Shown one piece after another: positions 35,449-44,159 of a stretch of DNA of 64,000 nucleotides. The position numbers were made by a program, and so were the translations under genes. The notes beneath the pieces are model-generated. The model saw nothing but the letters and a program-made list of their open reading frames with translations, made no database searches and was not told the origin of the DNA. Each line of letters starts with the position of its first letter. Positions within the stretch are counted from its first letter, which is position 1. Source of the stretch: Bacteriovoracaceae bacterium (GTDB lineage: Bacteria > Bdellovibrionota > Bacteriovoracia > Bacteriovoracales > Bacteriovoracaceae); contig CANFHC010000012.1 in assembly GCA_947446575.1 (NCBI GenBank), positions 1 through 64,000 on the forward strand, in the 5' to 3' direction.

Positions 35449-36819
35449 TTAAAGGCTAAAAGCTATTGGTGATGGAAGAGGCAACACCATTGATTTATCA
35501 ACTTGGTGGTAACGAGAACCTGCCATTTTTTCATTAGCAGTAGGTGCAAGAATATCATTTTTAGATTGTGAAATTGCTTTTGTAATATCTAGTGTTCTTG
35601 AAAGTTCCGCCGCTCTAATCGCGCGAGCGCGGTTTACAAGACCAGACGTTTTAACTTTTCCAACTAACCACGGCTTTACATCAACAGTTTCCATGATGAT
35701 TTTTTTAATTTCTCTAAAGCCTAATTTAGGGTTGGCGTCTTTTACGGCGCCAGCGATGTTGGCAACATAAGGAGCTGCTTGAGAAGTTCCACTAACAGCA
35801 AGATAATTATTCATCGGAATTGTTGAAAGAATACCTACTCCAGGAGCAGCCACTTCTACGTTTTTAGCTCCATAGCAAGAAAAGTTTGCCAGTGCTTGGT
35901 CACCTAAAGTCGCAGCTACTGAAATTTTATTTTCAGCTTCAACGTTTGTTGGAGAAGATGGTACTTCATCATTGTTAGATCCTTCATTTCCAGCTGCAAA
36001 AACAAAAAGTGTATTTGGAGCAGATGATAAGAATTTTTTTGTTTCAGCAAGATTTACTGTAAAAAAATGATTTGTGTATAACTTCAATTCGTCAGCAGTA
36101 GGATCTTTTTTGAAAAAAGTTTTATAGAGTTGAGAGATAACTCCAGAGATAGCATCGTATGAAGTACCAAATGATCCGTTCATAACATCAGCTTTGGTTC
36201 CGTTGATGTATCCACCAATTTCTACATAAACCTTAGTCTGTTGTTGAGCTAAAGCAGTAAGGGCTGCCTTTAGAAGTGTTTCTTTAATTCCACCTTTATC
36301 TGCCAGTTGAACAAATTTAGAGTTTTTTCCAGGAACTTTTACTTCCGTTGGAATAAGTTTAATACCAATGGCGCGAGCTTCTGGTGAATTTTTCACGGCA
36401 ATCCCAGTTACGTGAGTTCCGTGCATCCAGTTTCCAAAAATTTGAAGATTTTTAATAAATGCTTCATCTTTAAATTTTTCTCTGGCCCAATCACGCTCTT
36501 CTGTAGTGATTGTTCCAAGAAAAGATTTTAATTGAATATCAAAAAACTTTCTAGCGTCAGGTGTATTGGAATTCGCGTATGAGTAATCAACAAGTGTGTT
36601 ATTGCCTTCAGCAAAGTTCCATCCATTGACATCATCAGGATATCCATTCTTATCTTCGTCGCGATCGTTTGAGGGAATTTCCAAAGGATTAACCCAAGCT
36701 TTGTTTACAAGATCTTGGTGTTTAAAATCGTTACCCGAATCAACAACTGCAATAATTGCTGAATTCGCCGACTGAACTGATAAAAATAAAAGAACTGCTA
36801 AAAAATTAAGTTTTGTCAT
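35449..36819 (-). CDS. Secreted subtilisin-like protease without propeptide
   Basis: A 456-residue S8 peptidase. The ATG at 36819 is chosen because it opens a signal peptide (MTKLNFLAVLLFLSVQSANS) and has AGGAG 7 bases upstream. The catalytic triad is complete: D27 (AVVDSGND), H133 (MHGTHVTG) and S346 (SGTSQAAP), with oxyanion N278 (AAGNEG). The aspartate comes only about 7 residues after the signal peptide, so the usual inhibitor_I9 propeptide is missing. The segment after D27 has the Asp-rich DRDEDKNGYPDDVNGWNF typical of this S8 subgroup. About 60 C-terminal residues after the catalytic domain are polar and of unknown role. The next gene upstream is a paralogue. Confidence 0.92.
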   Translation of the reverse strand: MTKLNFLAVLLFLSVQSANSAIIAVVDSGNDFKHQDLVNKAWVNPLEIPSNDRDEDKNGYPDDVNGWNFAEGNNTLVDYSYANSNTPDARKFFDIQLKSFLGTITTEERDWAREKFKDEAFIKNLQIFGNWMHGTHVTGIAVKNSPEARAIGIKLIPTEVKVPGKNSKFVQLADKGGIKETLLKAALTALAQQQTKVYVEIGGYINGTKADVMNGSFGTSYDAISGVISQLYKTFFKKDPTADELKLYTNHFFTVNLAETKKFLSSAPNTLFVFAAGNEGSNNDEVPSSPTNVEAENKISVAATLGDQALANFSCYGAKNVEVAAPGVGILSTIPMNNYLAVSGTSQAAPYVANIAGAVKDANPKLGFREIKKIIMETVDVKPWLVGKVKTSGLVNRARAIRAAELSRTLDITKAISQSKNDILAPTANEKMAGSRYHQVDKSMVLPLPSPIAFSL

Positions 36820-36956
36820 CCACTGACTCCTTTCTCGATAACCATTATGGTATTGCTTAAATAGTGCGCTCAAGGATCTTTTTAATCCATGCTATATTTC
36901 TGACTAAACCTTACCATTGTGCAAAGCTCTGTCCGACATATATCCACCCTGGGAAT

Positions 36957-36980
36957 AAAAAAGGCCCACTTACGTGGGCC
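36957..36980 (-). terminator. Intrinsic terminator of the second subtilase gene
   Basis: On the minus strand GGCCCAC (36980-36974), loop GTAA, GTGGGCC (36969-36963), then TTTTTTAT. It lies 45 bases after the stop at 37026 and separates the two subtilase genes. Confidence 0.88.
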
Positions 36981-37025
36981 TCTTGCTAATCCATTACATT
37001 CTTGGGTGAAAGTATTGAAAAATAT

Positions 37026-38408
37026 CTATTTTTTAATTAGTAAGCTTGGACGAATTGGCTTGAATGCAAATCCTAATCCTGCTGGTTTAATCGATAATGA
37101 TTTCTCAACAGGAACATCAATAATGATTACGCGAGCATTCGAAATTGCTAAATCAACTGTAGTTGTTTTTGCTAATTGCGCCGCTTTTAACGCACGTGGT
37201 TTATTTACAATTCCAGAAGATTTAACTTTTCCTTTTAACCAAGATTTTACATCAACAGTTCCTACAAGAATAGCTTTCAAATCGCGAGCGGATAAAGCTG
37301 GATTCACATCTTTCATTGCTGCGATAATGTTTGTTACATATGGAGTCGCTTGGCTTGTACCACTAAGAGGAATATATGTATTAGTTGGCGCAGTTGAAAT
37401 AATGGCAACACCAGGTGCTGCAACATCGACCTTAGTTGCTCCGAAATTAGAGAAGTCAGCAAGAGATTTATAACCTAGGGTTGCTGCTACAACAATTTTA
37501 TTATCTGCAGGAATATCTGCTGGGTAATCAGGAAACAAATCATTATTAGAAGAATCGTTGCCAGCGGCGATTGTAAAAATTGTATTCGGCGCAGCTGCAA
37601 ACATTTTTGGACCATCAAGCATAATTTGGCCGAAATAAGCTTTTAATAAAGTATCCATCTCTTCTTTTGTAGGCACGCGTTTAATTTCTGCGATAAAACC
37701 TGATTGAATAAAATTAGTAGCATCACCATAACCAATTCCAAAAGATTGGTTAACAACATCAACTTTGTGTTGATTAATAATAGTATGAAGTCCAATCATT
37801 TCTGTAATTTGTTGAGCGGCACTATCTACAACTTCTGCTTTATATTCATCAAAAGTTTTTGTCACTTCTGTATTATCTTTATTAGGATTAGGTGCAACTT
37901 TAGGAGCGTTAGGATCTACTTTTACAAGTTCAGTATAAACCGTCGGAATGATTTTCATCGCAAGAATTTTTGCTTGTGAATTATTTAGTGCCGAAATTCC
38001 TGCCACGTGTGTCCCATGTATATAGCCACCAATGAAGTTAACTTTATTCATTAGGTCTTGGTCTTGATTATGTGATTTAAGCCACACTAATTCGGCTGAA
38101 GTCGATTTACCCATTTCATAATGACTGTAATAGCTGAAGAATGTTTTAACATCATCAGTGATTAAATAATTGTATTTGTCGTTGAAAACTTTAGGTGAAT
38201 TCTCAGTGAAATCCCATCCATTAATATCGCCTGGAAGGCCATCGTTATCTAAATCTACTGTACTTCCAATTTGCTCAAATCTATTAATCCACGCTTTAGG
38301 GGCAAGATCTTTATGAGAGATGTCTGTACCAGAATCCATAACTCCAATTAATGAAGCATTTGCAGAACTAAATTGCACAAGGGCAAGTAAAGGGATTAAA
38401 ATTTTCAC
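37026..38408 (-). CDS. Secreted subtilisin-like protease, tandem paralogue
   Basis: A 460-residue S8 peptidase related over its whole length to its neighbour. The signal peptide MKILIPLLALVQFSSANA runs almost straight into the catalytic aspartate D25 (GVMDSGTD), so it also lacks a propeptide. H131 (IHGTHVAG), N284 (AAGNDS) and S352 (SGTSQATP) complete the active site. A longer, charged insert rich in Pro, Asn and Lys at about 160-195 distinguishes it from the first copy. The two have separate transcripts, since a terminator lies between them. Likely roles are secreted proteolysis of prey or environmental protein; this is inference from the general profile of the region. Confidence 0.92.
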   Translation of the reverse strand: MKILIPLLALVQFSSANASLIGVMDSGTDISHKDLAPKAWINRFEQIGSTVDLDNDGLPGDINGWDFTENSPKVFNDKYNYLITDDVKTFFSYYSHYEMGKSTSAELVWLKSHNQDQDLMNKVNFIGGYIHGTHVAGISALNNSQAKILAMKIIPTVYTELVKVDPNAPKVAPNPNKDNTEVTKTFDEYKAEVVDSAAQQITEMIGLHTIINQHKVDVVNQSFGIGYGDATNFIQSGFIAEIKRVPTKEEMDTLLKAYFGQIMLDGPKMFAAAPNTIFTIAAGNDSSNNDLFPDYPADIPADNKIVVAATLGYKSLADFSNFGATKVDVAAPGVAIISTAPTNTYIPLSGTSQATPYVTNIIAAMKDVNPALSARDLKAILVGTVDVKSWLKGKVKSSGIVNKPRALKAAQLAKTTTVDLAISNARVIIIDVPVEKSLSIKPAGLGFAFKPIRPSLLIKK

Positions 38409-38547
38409 GAAGTCTCCTGCGTAGAAGTAATGGGCGAGAAACTAACATTTTTTTTGATAAATTGAATATAAAAAAAGTTGACTAGGCCTATTTTTACTCA
38501 GACTCATGATATTGTAATAAATCAAAGCATCACAACGGAATTAATCT

Positions 38548-39504
38548 ATGAAAAAAAAGGTAATTATTACACGCAATATACTTCCTGATGGACTTAGTCT
38601 TTTAGAATCCCATGGAATTGCTTTCGATGTTAATTTATCTGAGAAACCACTTAGCTATGAAGAATTAATGGAAAAGGCCTGCAACGCAGATGCAATAATC
38701 TCCATGCTCTCAGATAATATTGACCAACGATTCCTTGAGAGTAACCCCCACTTGAAAGTCATCGCAAATTACGCAGTTGGTTTCAATAATATTGATCTTA
38801 TGACTGCGCGAGCATTAAATATTCGCATTGGAAATACACCAGATGTTTTAACTGAAGCAACTGCCGAGACTGCCCTAGGATTGATGATTGCTGCCGGAAG
38901 AAATTTCAAAGGGGCCAATTCAGCAGTTAACGATGGTAGATGGAAAAACTGGGGCCCAAAAGATCACCTAGGTTTTGCTTTAAGGGGAAAAACATTAGGA
39001 GTGATTGGTCTAGGTCGCATTGGAATGAGATTGGCTGAAATGGCGGCAAGCGCTTTTAAGATGCAAATTATTTATACGGCCAATTCAACTAAAGAAAATA
39101 CATTCGGAGCAAAAATAGTTTCATTAGATGAGCTTCTCTCGCAATCAGATTATATATCAATCCATGCTCCACTGAATGCCTCTACCAAGCATTTAATCGG
39201 CAAGGATCAGTTTCAAAAAATGCGCCCGCACAGTGTTCTTGTAAATACCGCCAGAGGTGAAATCATCGATCAAGATGCACTTATCTGGGCCCTCAAGGAA
39301 AAGTTAATCTTTGCAGCAGGCCTTGATGTCACTGAGCCTGAGCCACTGCCATTATCGAGCGAATTATTAAAACTAGAAAATGTTTTTATCCTACCCCATA
39401 TTGGCTCGGCGACGTTCGAAGCAAGAAGAGAGATGTCTATCTTGTGTGCAAAAAATATTATAGCGGGATTAAATGGAGAAAATCTAATTAGTGAAGTTAA
39501 ATAA
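38548..39504 (+). CDS. D-isomer-specific 2-hydroxyacid dehydrogenase (glyoxylate/hydroxypyruvate reductase-like)
   Basis: A 318-residue cytoplasmic dehydrogenase. The substrate domain begins KVIITRNILPDGLSLLESHG. The NAD(P) domain has GVIGLGRIG (151-159). The catalytic residues are R236 (NTARGEIID), E263 or E265 (VTEPEPLP) and H284 (LPHIGSAT). The TEPEP and PHIGSAT motifs are those of the GyaR/GRHPR branch, which interconverts glyoxylate with glycolate or hydroxypyruvate with D-glycerate. The gene is monocistronic and divergent from the second subtilase gene. The family is certain; the substrate is a best guess. Confidence 0.92.
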   Translation: MKKKVIITRNILPDGLSLLESHGIAFDVNLSEKPLSYEELMEKACNADAIISMLSDNIDQRFLESNPHLKVIANYAVGFNNIDLMTARALNIRIGNTPDVLTEATAETALGLMIAAGRNFKGANSAVNDGRWKNWGPKDHLGFALRGKTLGVIGLGRIGMRLAEMAASAFKMQIIYTANSTKENTFGAKIVSLDELLSQSDYISIHAPLNASTKHLIGKDQFQKMRPHSVLVNTARGEIIDQDALIWALKEKLIFAAGLDVTEPEPLPLSSELLKLENVFILPHIGSATFEARREMSILCAKNIIAGLNGENLISEVK

Positions 39505-39506
39505 AA

Positions 39507-39553
39507 ACCTCCGTCCGTAGAGGTATAAATAAATAAGGGGACCTTAATCCCCT
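39507..39553. terminator. Two small hairpins in a convergent gap
   Basis: ACCTC/GAGGT (39507-39511, 39520-39524) and AGGGG/CCCCT (39536-39540, 39549-39553) lie between convergent genes. Both have 8-base loops and no strong T-run, so termination is uncertain. Confidence 0.35.
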
Positions 39554-39574
39554 AGTTTATATTTCAACTATTTT

Positions 39575-40468
39575 TTAATTTTTTGGAAGAGCTTTAATAT
39601 TTGTAATTCTAGTTACGTCTTCACCACGTCCACCAAATTGATCGCGGTGAACTGAAACCATGCAAGTGTCGTTATCTACTTGTTGGTAGTCTTGATCTCC
39701 ACGAACGAGAATTCCTTCTACGATTCCTGTTCTTGAATCAACAACGGCAGATCCAGAATTTCCACCGTAAGTATCGGCATTAGTTCTAAAGAAAATAGGA
39801 TTTGAGTTATCTCTCATGTCTGCAGCTGCAGTAATTTTTACAGGAAGACCAGTTGGGTGACCAATAACAGTAAAAACAGCATCGTCAGCTGGTTTTCCAG
39901 AAGTTCTAACCTTTAGACCTTTGCGACCCACAACTGGGCGGTCTAGTTTTAAAACAGAATAGTCATTCAATGTGCTACTATTTTTTTCACGAGCAATAAT
40001 TTTTGTGCATTTATAAACTTGATCTTTAGAAAATGTGAAAGATGTTTTTTCTTCGTTAGTGTTGGCGAAATCAAAAACCCAAGAGTGATTTTCACAATCT
40101 GATACAGCATTGATACAGTGACCAGCTGTCACGAGTGTATCAGCAGAGACTAAAAATCCTGAACAGTTCGCAGCTGCCATTTGTTTTGCAAAACGCTCTG
40201 TGGAACAAATTCCTTGTTCTTCAAGAGTGTTTGACTTGACAATGTACTTATCACCTTCTTGAACTAAGTTGTTGTTTAAGATTTGAGCAGCCGTAGATTT
40301 CGCTAATTCTTTCATTAAAGAATCAGAGCTCTCGAAAATATCTAGACGATCATCTTGCCCATAAATAACTTTTGGAACAATTTTAATTGGTGAAAAATTA
40401 GTTTTAACAGCTGCGTTAGCACCAAAACAAATTGTAAGAACTGAAAGCGTAATGAGACAAAATTTCAT
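39575..40468 (-). CDS. Secreted trypsin/V8-like serine protease
   Basis: A 297-residue protein. The ATG at 40468 is chosen: AGGA lies 8 bases upstream and the signal peptide MKFCLITLSVLTICFGANA starts there. The longer frame to 40495 has neither. Triad: H117 (VTAGHC), D169 (LNDYSVLKL) and S238 (GGNSGSAV). VIGHPTGLPVK before the serine and GNSGS rather than GDSGGP place it with V8/glutamyl-endopeptidase-like S1B proteases. About 80 residues between the signal peptide and the CSTERF segment may be a propeptide. A closely related gene lies at 42301-43212. Confidence 0.9.
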   Translation of the reverse strand: MKFCLITLSVLTICFGANAAVKTNFSPIKIVPKVIYGQDDRLDIFESSDSLMKELAKSTAAQILNNNLVQEGDKYIVKSNTLEEQGICSTERFAKQMAAANCSGFLVSADTLVTAGHCINAVSDCENHSWVFDFANTNEEKTSFTFSKDQVYKCTKIIAREKNSSTLNDYSVLKLDRPVVGRKGLKVRTSGKPADDAVFTVIGHPTGLPVKITAAADMRDNSNPIFFRTNADTYGGNSGSAVVDSRTGIVEGILVRGDQDYQQVDNDTCMVSVHRDQFGGRGEDVTRITNIKALPKN

Positions 40469-40579
40469 ATCAGATATCCTTAAAAATGCCTGCAAATAGG
40501 CAGTGGATATTAAAGGCTTTTCAGGGCAATTTGTGCACTAACAAAACCTTACAATTGACTAATTTAATCAACTTAATTC

Positions 40580-41869
40580 TTACAACTTATTACCGCTTAA
40601 AAAGACAGCTTCTAAAGAGCCAGGAAAAGTGACCCCTAAGAAAGGAGACCACAAGGCCTTTGTTTTAAGCTTTTCTGAGGTGACAGTACAAGGTTTAGCA
40701 AGATTCAAAACAGTAAATGAGGCTGAGAAGCCAGGTTTCAAAAACCCCATCCCTTGACCCCATTTTTTATATTGATCCACTTTTGCATTAAGTGATGGCA
40801 AGAACTGATTGAAAAATTCGCCAGGATTTTCTGCAGTCACCAATGCAATGGTTTGGGGATTAATTTTCTTTTCTAATAAAAGCCAAGTCACAAATGGACC
40901 GTAAGTATCAAGCCCAGGTAGTCCGCTCATTCCTCTGGTTTTTTCTTCCGGAGAATGTGGAGCGTGATCAGTTGCTAAAAAATCAATTTCATTATTTTCT
41001 AGCGCATTCAATAATTTTTCAGCGTCGCTTATGGATCTTATAGGTGGATTCATCTGAAATTGAACTTGTTGGTCTGCAGGCATTTTTCTAAGCACTTCTT
41101 CAGAAAAATAAAGGTGTTGAGGAGTGACTTCACACACGACATCCACTCCGCGCTCTCGAGCTTTTTTTATAGCAGCTAGCCCCTCACCTGCGCTGTAATG
41201 ACAAAGTTTTCCTTTGAGATTATATTTTTCTATCAAAAGCAACGCTAGATCGGTCGCCATCAATTCTGCAGAAATAGGTCTTCTGGTAAAATGATCCGTT
41301 TGAGATTTATTAAGCTCTAGAATTTCTGGGTCTTCACAATGAAAACTTACAGACTCTCCAACATAAAATTTAAGAACTTCATCGAGTTCTTGATTATTTT
41401 TAAAAAAGAGATCACCAACGGATGGCCCCATAAAAGCTTTATAAGGAACAGGAAAACTCAACGGTCTTGTAAGAGGTCCGATACCAGCATACATTAAAAA
41501 GGGAATGGCATTATTTTTTGAAAGCTTCACTTTTTGCAAATAAGTTTCATCATCAATTGGCGGAACTGGATTGTTAGGCATGTCCGCAACGTGCACCACG
41601 CCACCATTAAGGGCAGAACAACTTGATGAGTGAAAATCTTCTTTGTAGGTATTTTTACCTGAAATATCTTCTCTGGCATGGATGTGAATATCACCCATGC
41701 CAGCAAATAATAAACAATCATCATTAAAATAAAAATCTACATTCTCGGATGGTTCGAGGCAATCACCGACAGAAACAATTAAACCGGACACACAATCAAT
41801 AATAATTTGTTTCCGAGAAACAAATTCACTCGTGGCGATAATAGCATCAATAATTTTATGTTTTTTCAT
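40580..41869 (-). CDS. pyrC: Dihydroorotase, class I type
   Basis: A 429-residue amidohydrolase for the third step of pyrimidine synthesis (carbamoyl-aspartate to dihydroorotate). The metal site is visible: H62 and H64 (GDIHIHAR), candidate carboxylated K144 (PYKAFMG), H177 (SFHCED), H224 (CHYSAGE) and D301 (ATDHAPH). The PPIRS and ATDHAPHS motifs are diagnostic of dihydroorotases rather than hydantoinases or allantoinases. The length is typical of the large (PyrC class I) type. It follows a small VOC-like gene by 8 bases; no other pyrimidine genes are in the window. Confidence 0.9.
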   Translation of the reverse strand: MKKHKIIDAIIATSEFVSRKQIIIDCVSGLIVSVGDCLEPSENVDFYFNDDCLLFAGMGDIHIHAREDISGKNTYKEDFHSSSCSALNGGVVHVADMPNNPVPPIDDETYLQKVKLSKNNAIPFLMYAGIGPLTRPLSFPVPYKAFMGPSVGDLFFKNNQELDEVLKFYVGESVSFHCEDPEILELNKSQTDHFTRRPISAELMATDLALLLIEKYNLKGKLCHYSAGEGLAAIKKARERGVDVVCEVTPQHLYFSEEVLRKMPADQQVQFQMNPPIRSISDAEKLLNALENNEIDFLATDHAPHSPEEKTRGMSGLPGLDTYGPFVTWLLLEKKINPQTIALVTAENPGEFFNQFLPSLNAKVDQYKKWGQGMGFLKPGFSASFTVLNLAKPCTVTSEKLKTKALWSPFLGVTFPGSLEAVFLSGNKL

Positions 41870-41877
41870 AGAGCAAT

Positions 41878-42261
41878 TTAAAAATTTAGTAAAGTTTTTA
41901 ACTCAAATCGCCATAGTCTGTGATCTATATCAGAAATAGTCAAAGTCGTCTGTAATTCGTTTTGAACAAGATCAATTTTTTCCAGAATATTAGTTTGAGA
42001 TTTTCTGTAGAGAAAAAAGTTATATTTACTTATTATTTCTTTTAATTCTTGCTCTGATTTTACTTTGAAAGAAAAAACCACACCTTGATTGCTAAGACCT
42101 AAAGGAGGGGTTGAAATTTCGCATAATTTAAAAAAAAGAGGTCCGCGCTGAACACTTTCTGAAACACTGTCGACTTCGAACTCAAAGACGTCAGATAGAA
42201 AATCCATCATCCGATTTTTATCCTGACTGTAAAGGAGAACTGGGCCACATTCATATTCCAT
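41878..42261 (-). CDS. Small VOC/glyoxalase-fold protein
   Basis: A 127-residue soluble protein. It opens with GPVLLYSQDKNRMMDFLSDVFEFE, the strand-helix-strand of a vicinal-oxygen-chelate module. A second part (VVFSFKVKSEQELKEII, then DIDHRLWRFEL) fits the other half of the same fold. The usual metal-binding His and Glu are not obvious, so it may not be an enzyme. It lies 8 bases upstream of pyrC and is probably co-transcribed with it. There is no clear ribosome binding site. The function is unknown. Confidence 0.6.
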   Translation of the reverse strand: MEYECGPVLLYSQDKNRMMDFLSDVFEFEVDSVSESVQRGPLFFKLCEISTPPLGLSNQGVVFSFKVKSEQELKEIISKYNFFLYRKSQTNILEKIDLVQNELQTTLTISDIDHRLWRFELKTLLNF

Positions 42262-42300
42262 TTATTAATGGTAAGAGATGCTGAGAAAAAATTCAACTTA

Positions 42301-43212
42301 TTAAATTTTAGGAATGAGCTTTAGTGGTAGAACGGTGGTTCTTTGGACAGTTTCACCACGGCATTCATTGCCAAAGCAATGATAAGAGCGATTGCAGCTT
42401 AAATCTATATCCATTGAAAAATCTTGATCACCTCGAATAAGAATTCCTTCTACGAGATGAGTTTTAGAGTTGATTACTGGAGAACCCGAATTCCCACTAA
42501 AAGTATCAGCATTAGTTACAAAGGTGTATGTGAGAGAGTTATTACGGATAATGGCCTCATTAGTAAAAATTTTAGGCAATCCCATTGGGTGGCCAATAAC
42601 TTCTAATGAATCGGCATCGTCAATTTTACCTATTCTTCGAATTGAAAGTGGCGCTCGCTCTGAAAGTTTTCGATTAATTTTTATTAAAGCGTAGTCTAGT
42701 TTAATATTTTCAGATTGTGATACAAGTTGGGCACAGGTAATTAAATTTTCTTTTTTGATAGTAACAACGCCATCAGTGCCCATAAAACCTAACGAATCGT
42801 TATAATCCAGGGCCCAATAATTTTTTTGGCACTCATATTTGTCTTTGATACAATGGCCCGCCGTTAATAACAGATCGGGGCCAACTAAAAATGCCGTGCA
42901 ACTACCAACGAGAGGCATTTCACTGAATTTTTCATCGGAACAAAAATTCATTCCCGATTCTAAACTTTTCGTTTGAATGGAAATATTGTCTGTATCTTCA
43001 GAAGTCACTCTCCATTTAGGTATTTGAATTAAAACAGAGCGGGATTGAGTAATTTGGATACTTTCTTGTTCGGGATTTAGGTCACTTATAAGACGGCGAT
43101 TGTCATCACCGTATATGCCTTTATTTTCTTCATAAGAAAAACTTGGGAATGCTTGCGCGCTAGAGATAGCGATCCCCCAAAAAATTAGGCTTAATGACAA
43201 ATAAAATTTCAT
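42301..43212 (-). CDS. Secreted trypsin/V8-like serine protease, paralogue
   Basis: A 303-residue protein with a signal peptide (MKFYLSLSLIFWGIAISSAQA). Triad: H120 (LLTAGHC), D173 (KLDYALIKI) and S242 (SGNSGSPV). VIGHPMGLPK, NADTFSGNSGS and VEGILIRGDQDF show it is a paralogue of the protease at 39575-40468. It has four extra cysteines near the C-terminus (SCNRSYHCFGNEC region), which probably form disulfides. The 68-residue segment between the signal peptide and NFCSDEKF is polar and may be a propeptide. The pair flanks the pyrC unit. Confidence 0.9.
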   Translation of the reverse strand: MKFYLSLSLIFWGIAISSAQAFPSFSYEENKGIYGDDNRRLISDLNPEQESIQITQSRSVLIQIPKWRVTSEDTDNISIQTKSLESGMNFCSDEKFSEMPLVGSCTAFLVGPDLLLTAGHCIKDKYECQKNYWALDYNDSLGFMGTDGVVTIKKENLITCAQLVSQSENIKLDYALIKINRKLSERAPLSIRRIGKIDDADSLEVIGHPMGLPKIFTNEAIIRNNSLTYTFVTNADTFSGNSGSPVINSKTHLVEGILIRGDQDFSMDIDLSCNRSYHCFGNECRGETVQRTTVLPLKLIPKI

Positions 43213-43352
43213 AAAGGCTTACTAACAACTCTCATCCTCTTTGTATGCTCAGGAAAAAGTATAGTGAATATTTTACAATCTTACTTTTAGCTTGAGTATG
43301 TAAACAAATTTTAGTTTTTGTTACTTCATATTTATTGGACCAAGAAGAAAAT

Positions 43353-43523
43353 ATGGAAAATTTAAAAAAATCATGGAATCCTGCAGAAGTCTCTGGTCTA
43401 GGCCACGGACTTTTTATTTCCAAACAAATAATAAAAGCTCATGGCGGTGTGATTTGGGCAGAAAGCGAATTAGGAGCAGGATCAGAATTTAAAATTAAAC
43501 TTCCTCTGCATCACTTATCTTGA
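43353..43523 (+). pseudogene. C-terminal remnant of a sensor histidine kinase
   Basis: 56 codons encode the end of a HATPase_c domain: [20 protein letters not shown] followed by [17 protein letters not shown], matching '[31 protein letters not shown]'. The G2 box has His in place of the usual Leu or Thr. The N-box, G1 box, HisKA and sensor domains are all absent, and the 140 bases upstream do not encode them in any frame. It is therefore a decayed remnant or, less likely, a small stand-alone ATPase-fold peptide. Its end overlaps the convergent methyltransferase gene by 9 bases. Confidence 0.65.
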
Positions 43524-44159
43524 AAAAAACCAGGTAATCTCTTCTTCAAACATGGCCCCTCTTTCTTTCAATGCATCTCGAAGTGGAAAACTTTTTGTCT
43601 TTAATTTTGTTAATTCAAAAAAGTTTCCGTATAAATCACGAATTTCCTGCTCAACAACTGAATATGGAGGTCCTGTTTCAACTTCACCGCAATTAAAAAT
43701 TGGAGCAAGGAGCGTTTTTAAATCAAGTGCTAATTCGCAAAGAACATGAGCATATTTTATCCGCTCATCTCTATTAAAGGCCACCATAGATGCCCGATCG
43801 TAACAAGCAGTGATTTCTGAAAAAAAGCTACTAGGGAGAAGAAAAAAATCACCTTGATAAATATCGATATTTTCACCACTATAAACAGTAAATTCTCCAA
43901 CTCTCCTTTGAGACATTTTTAAATTATTTTCTTCAATAAAATCAATGATCGCAACCTCAGAGAACTCTACTCCGTAAACGTGTAATCCGTGCTCTCTTAG
44001 AAACAACATGTCGAGTGATTTTCCACAAAGAGGAACTAAAACCTTTTTGTGACCTTTAAAACAATCAATGAATTCAACTAGGCTTTCATGAACTGCACTT
44101 TGGTGAAAACCTATTTGATTATTTAACCATCGTTCATTCCAAAAATTATAATTAGGCAT
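43515..44159 (-). CDS. tpm: Thiopurine S-methyltransferase family protein
   Basis: A 214-residue SAM-dependent methyltransferase. [15 protein letters not shown] at the N-terminus, [19 protein letters not shown] (SAM loop), [11 protein letters not shown] and [19 protein letters not shown] are diagnostic of the TPMT family. Bacterial members methylate tellurite, selenite or thiol compounds. The start overlaps the folP end by 8 bases and has AAGGA upstream, so it is the last gene of the tilS-ftsH-folP-tpm run. The length is normal (about 215). Confidence 0.9.
   Translation of the reverse strand: MPNYNFWNERWLNNQIGFHQSAVHESLVEFIDCFKGHKKVLVPLCGKSLDMLFLREHGLHVYGVEFSEVAIIDFIEENNLKMSQRRVGEFTVYSGENIDIYQGDFFLLPSSFFSEITACYDRASMVAFNRDERIKYAHVLCELALDLKTLLAPIFNCGEVETGPPYSVVEQEIRDLYGNFFELTKLKTKSFPLRDALKERGAMFEEEITWFFSR

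Noticed and set aside
36919-37473. Plus-strand open frame of 184 codons opposite the second subtilase gene
   Set aside because: It lies antisense to strong S8 protease motifs and spans the terminator between the two subtilase genes. Its composition is that of a shadow frame.
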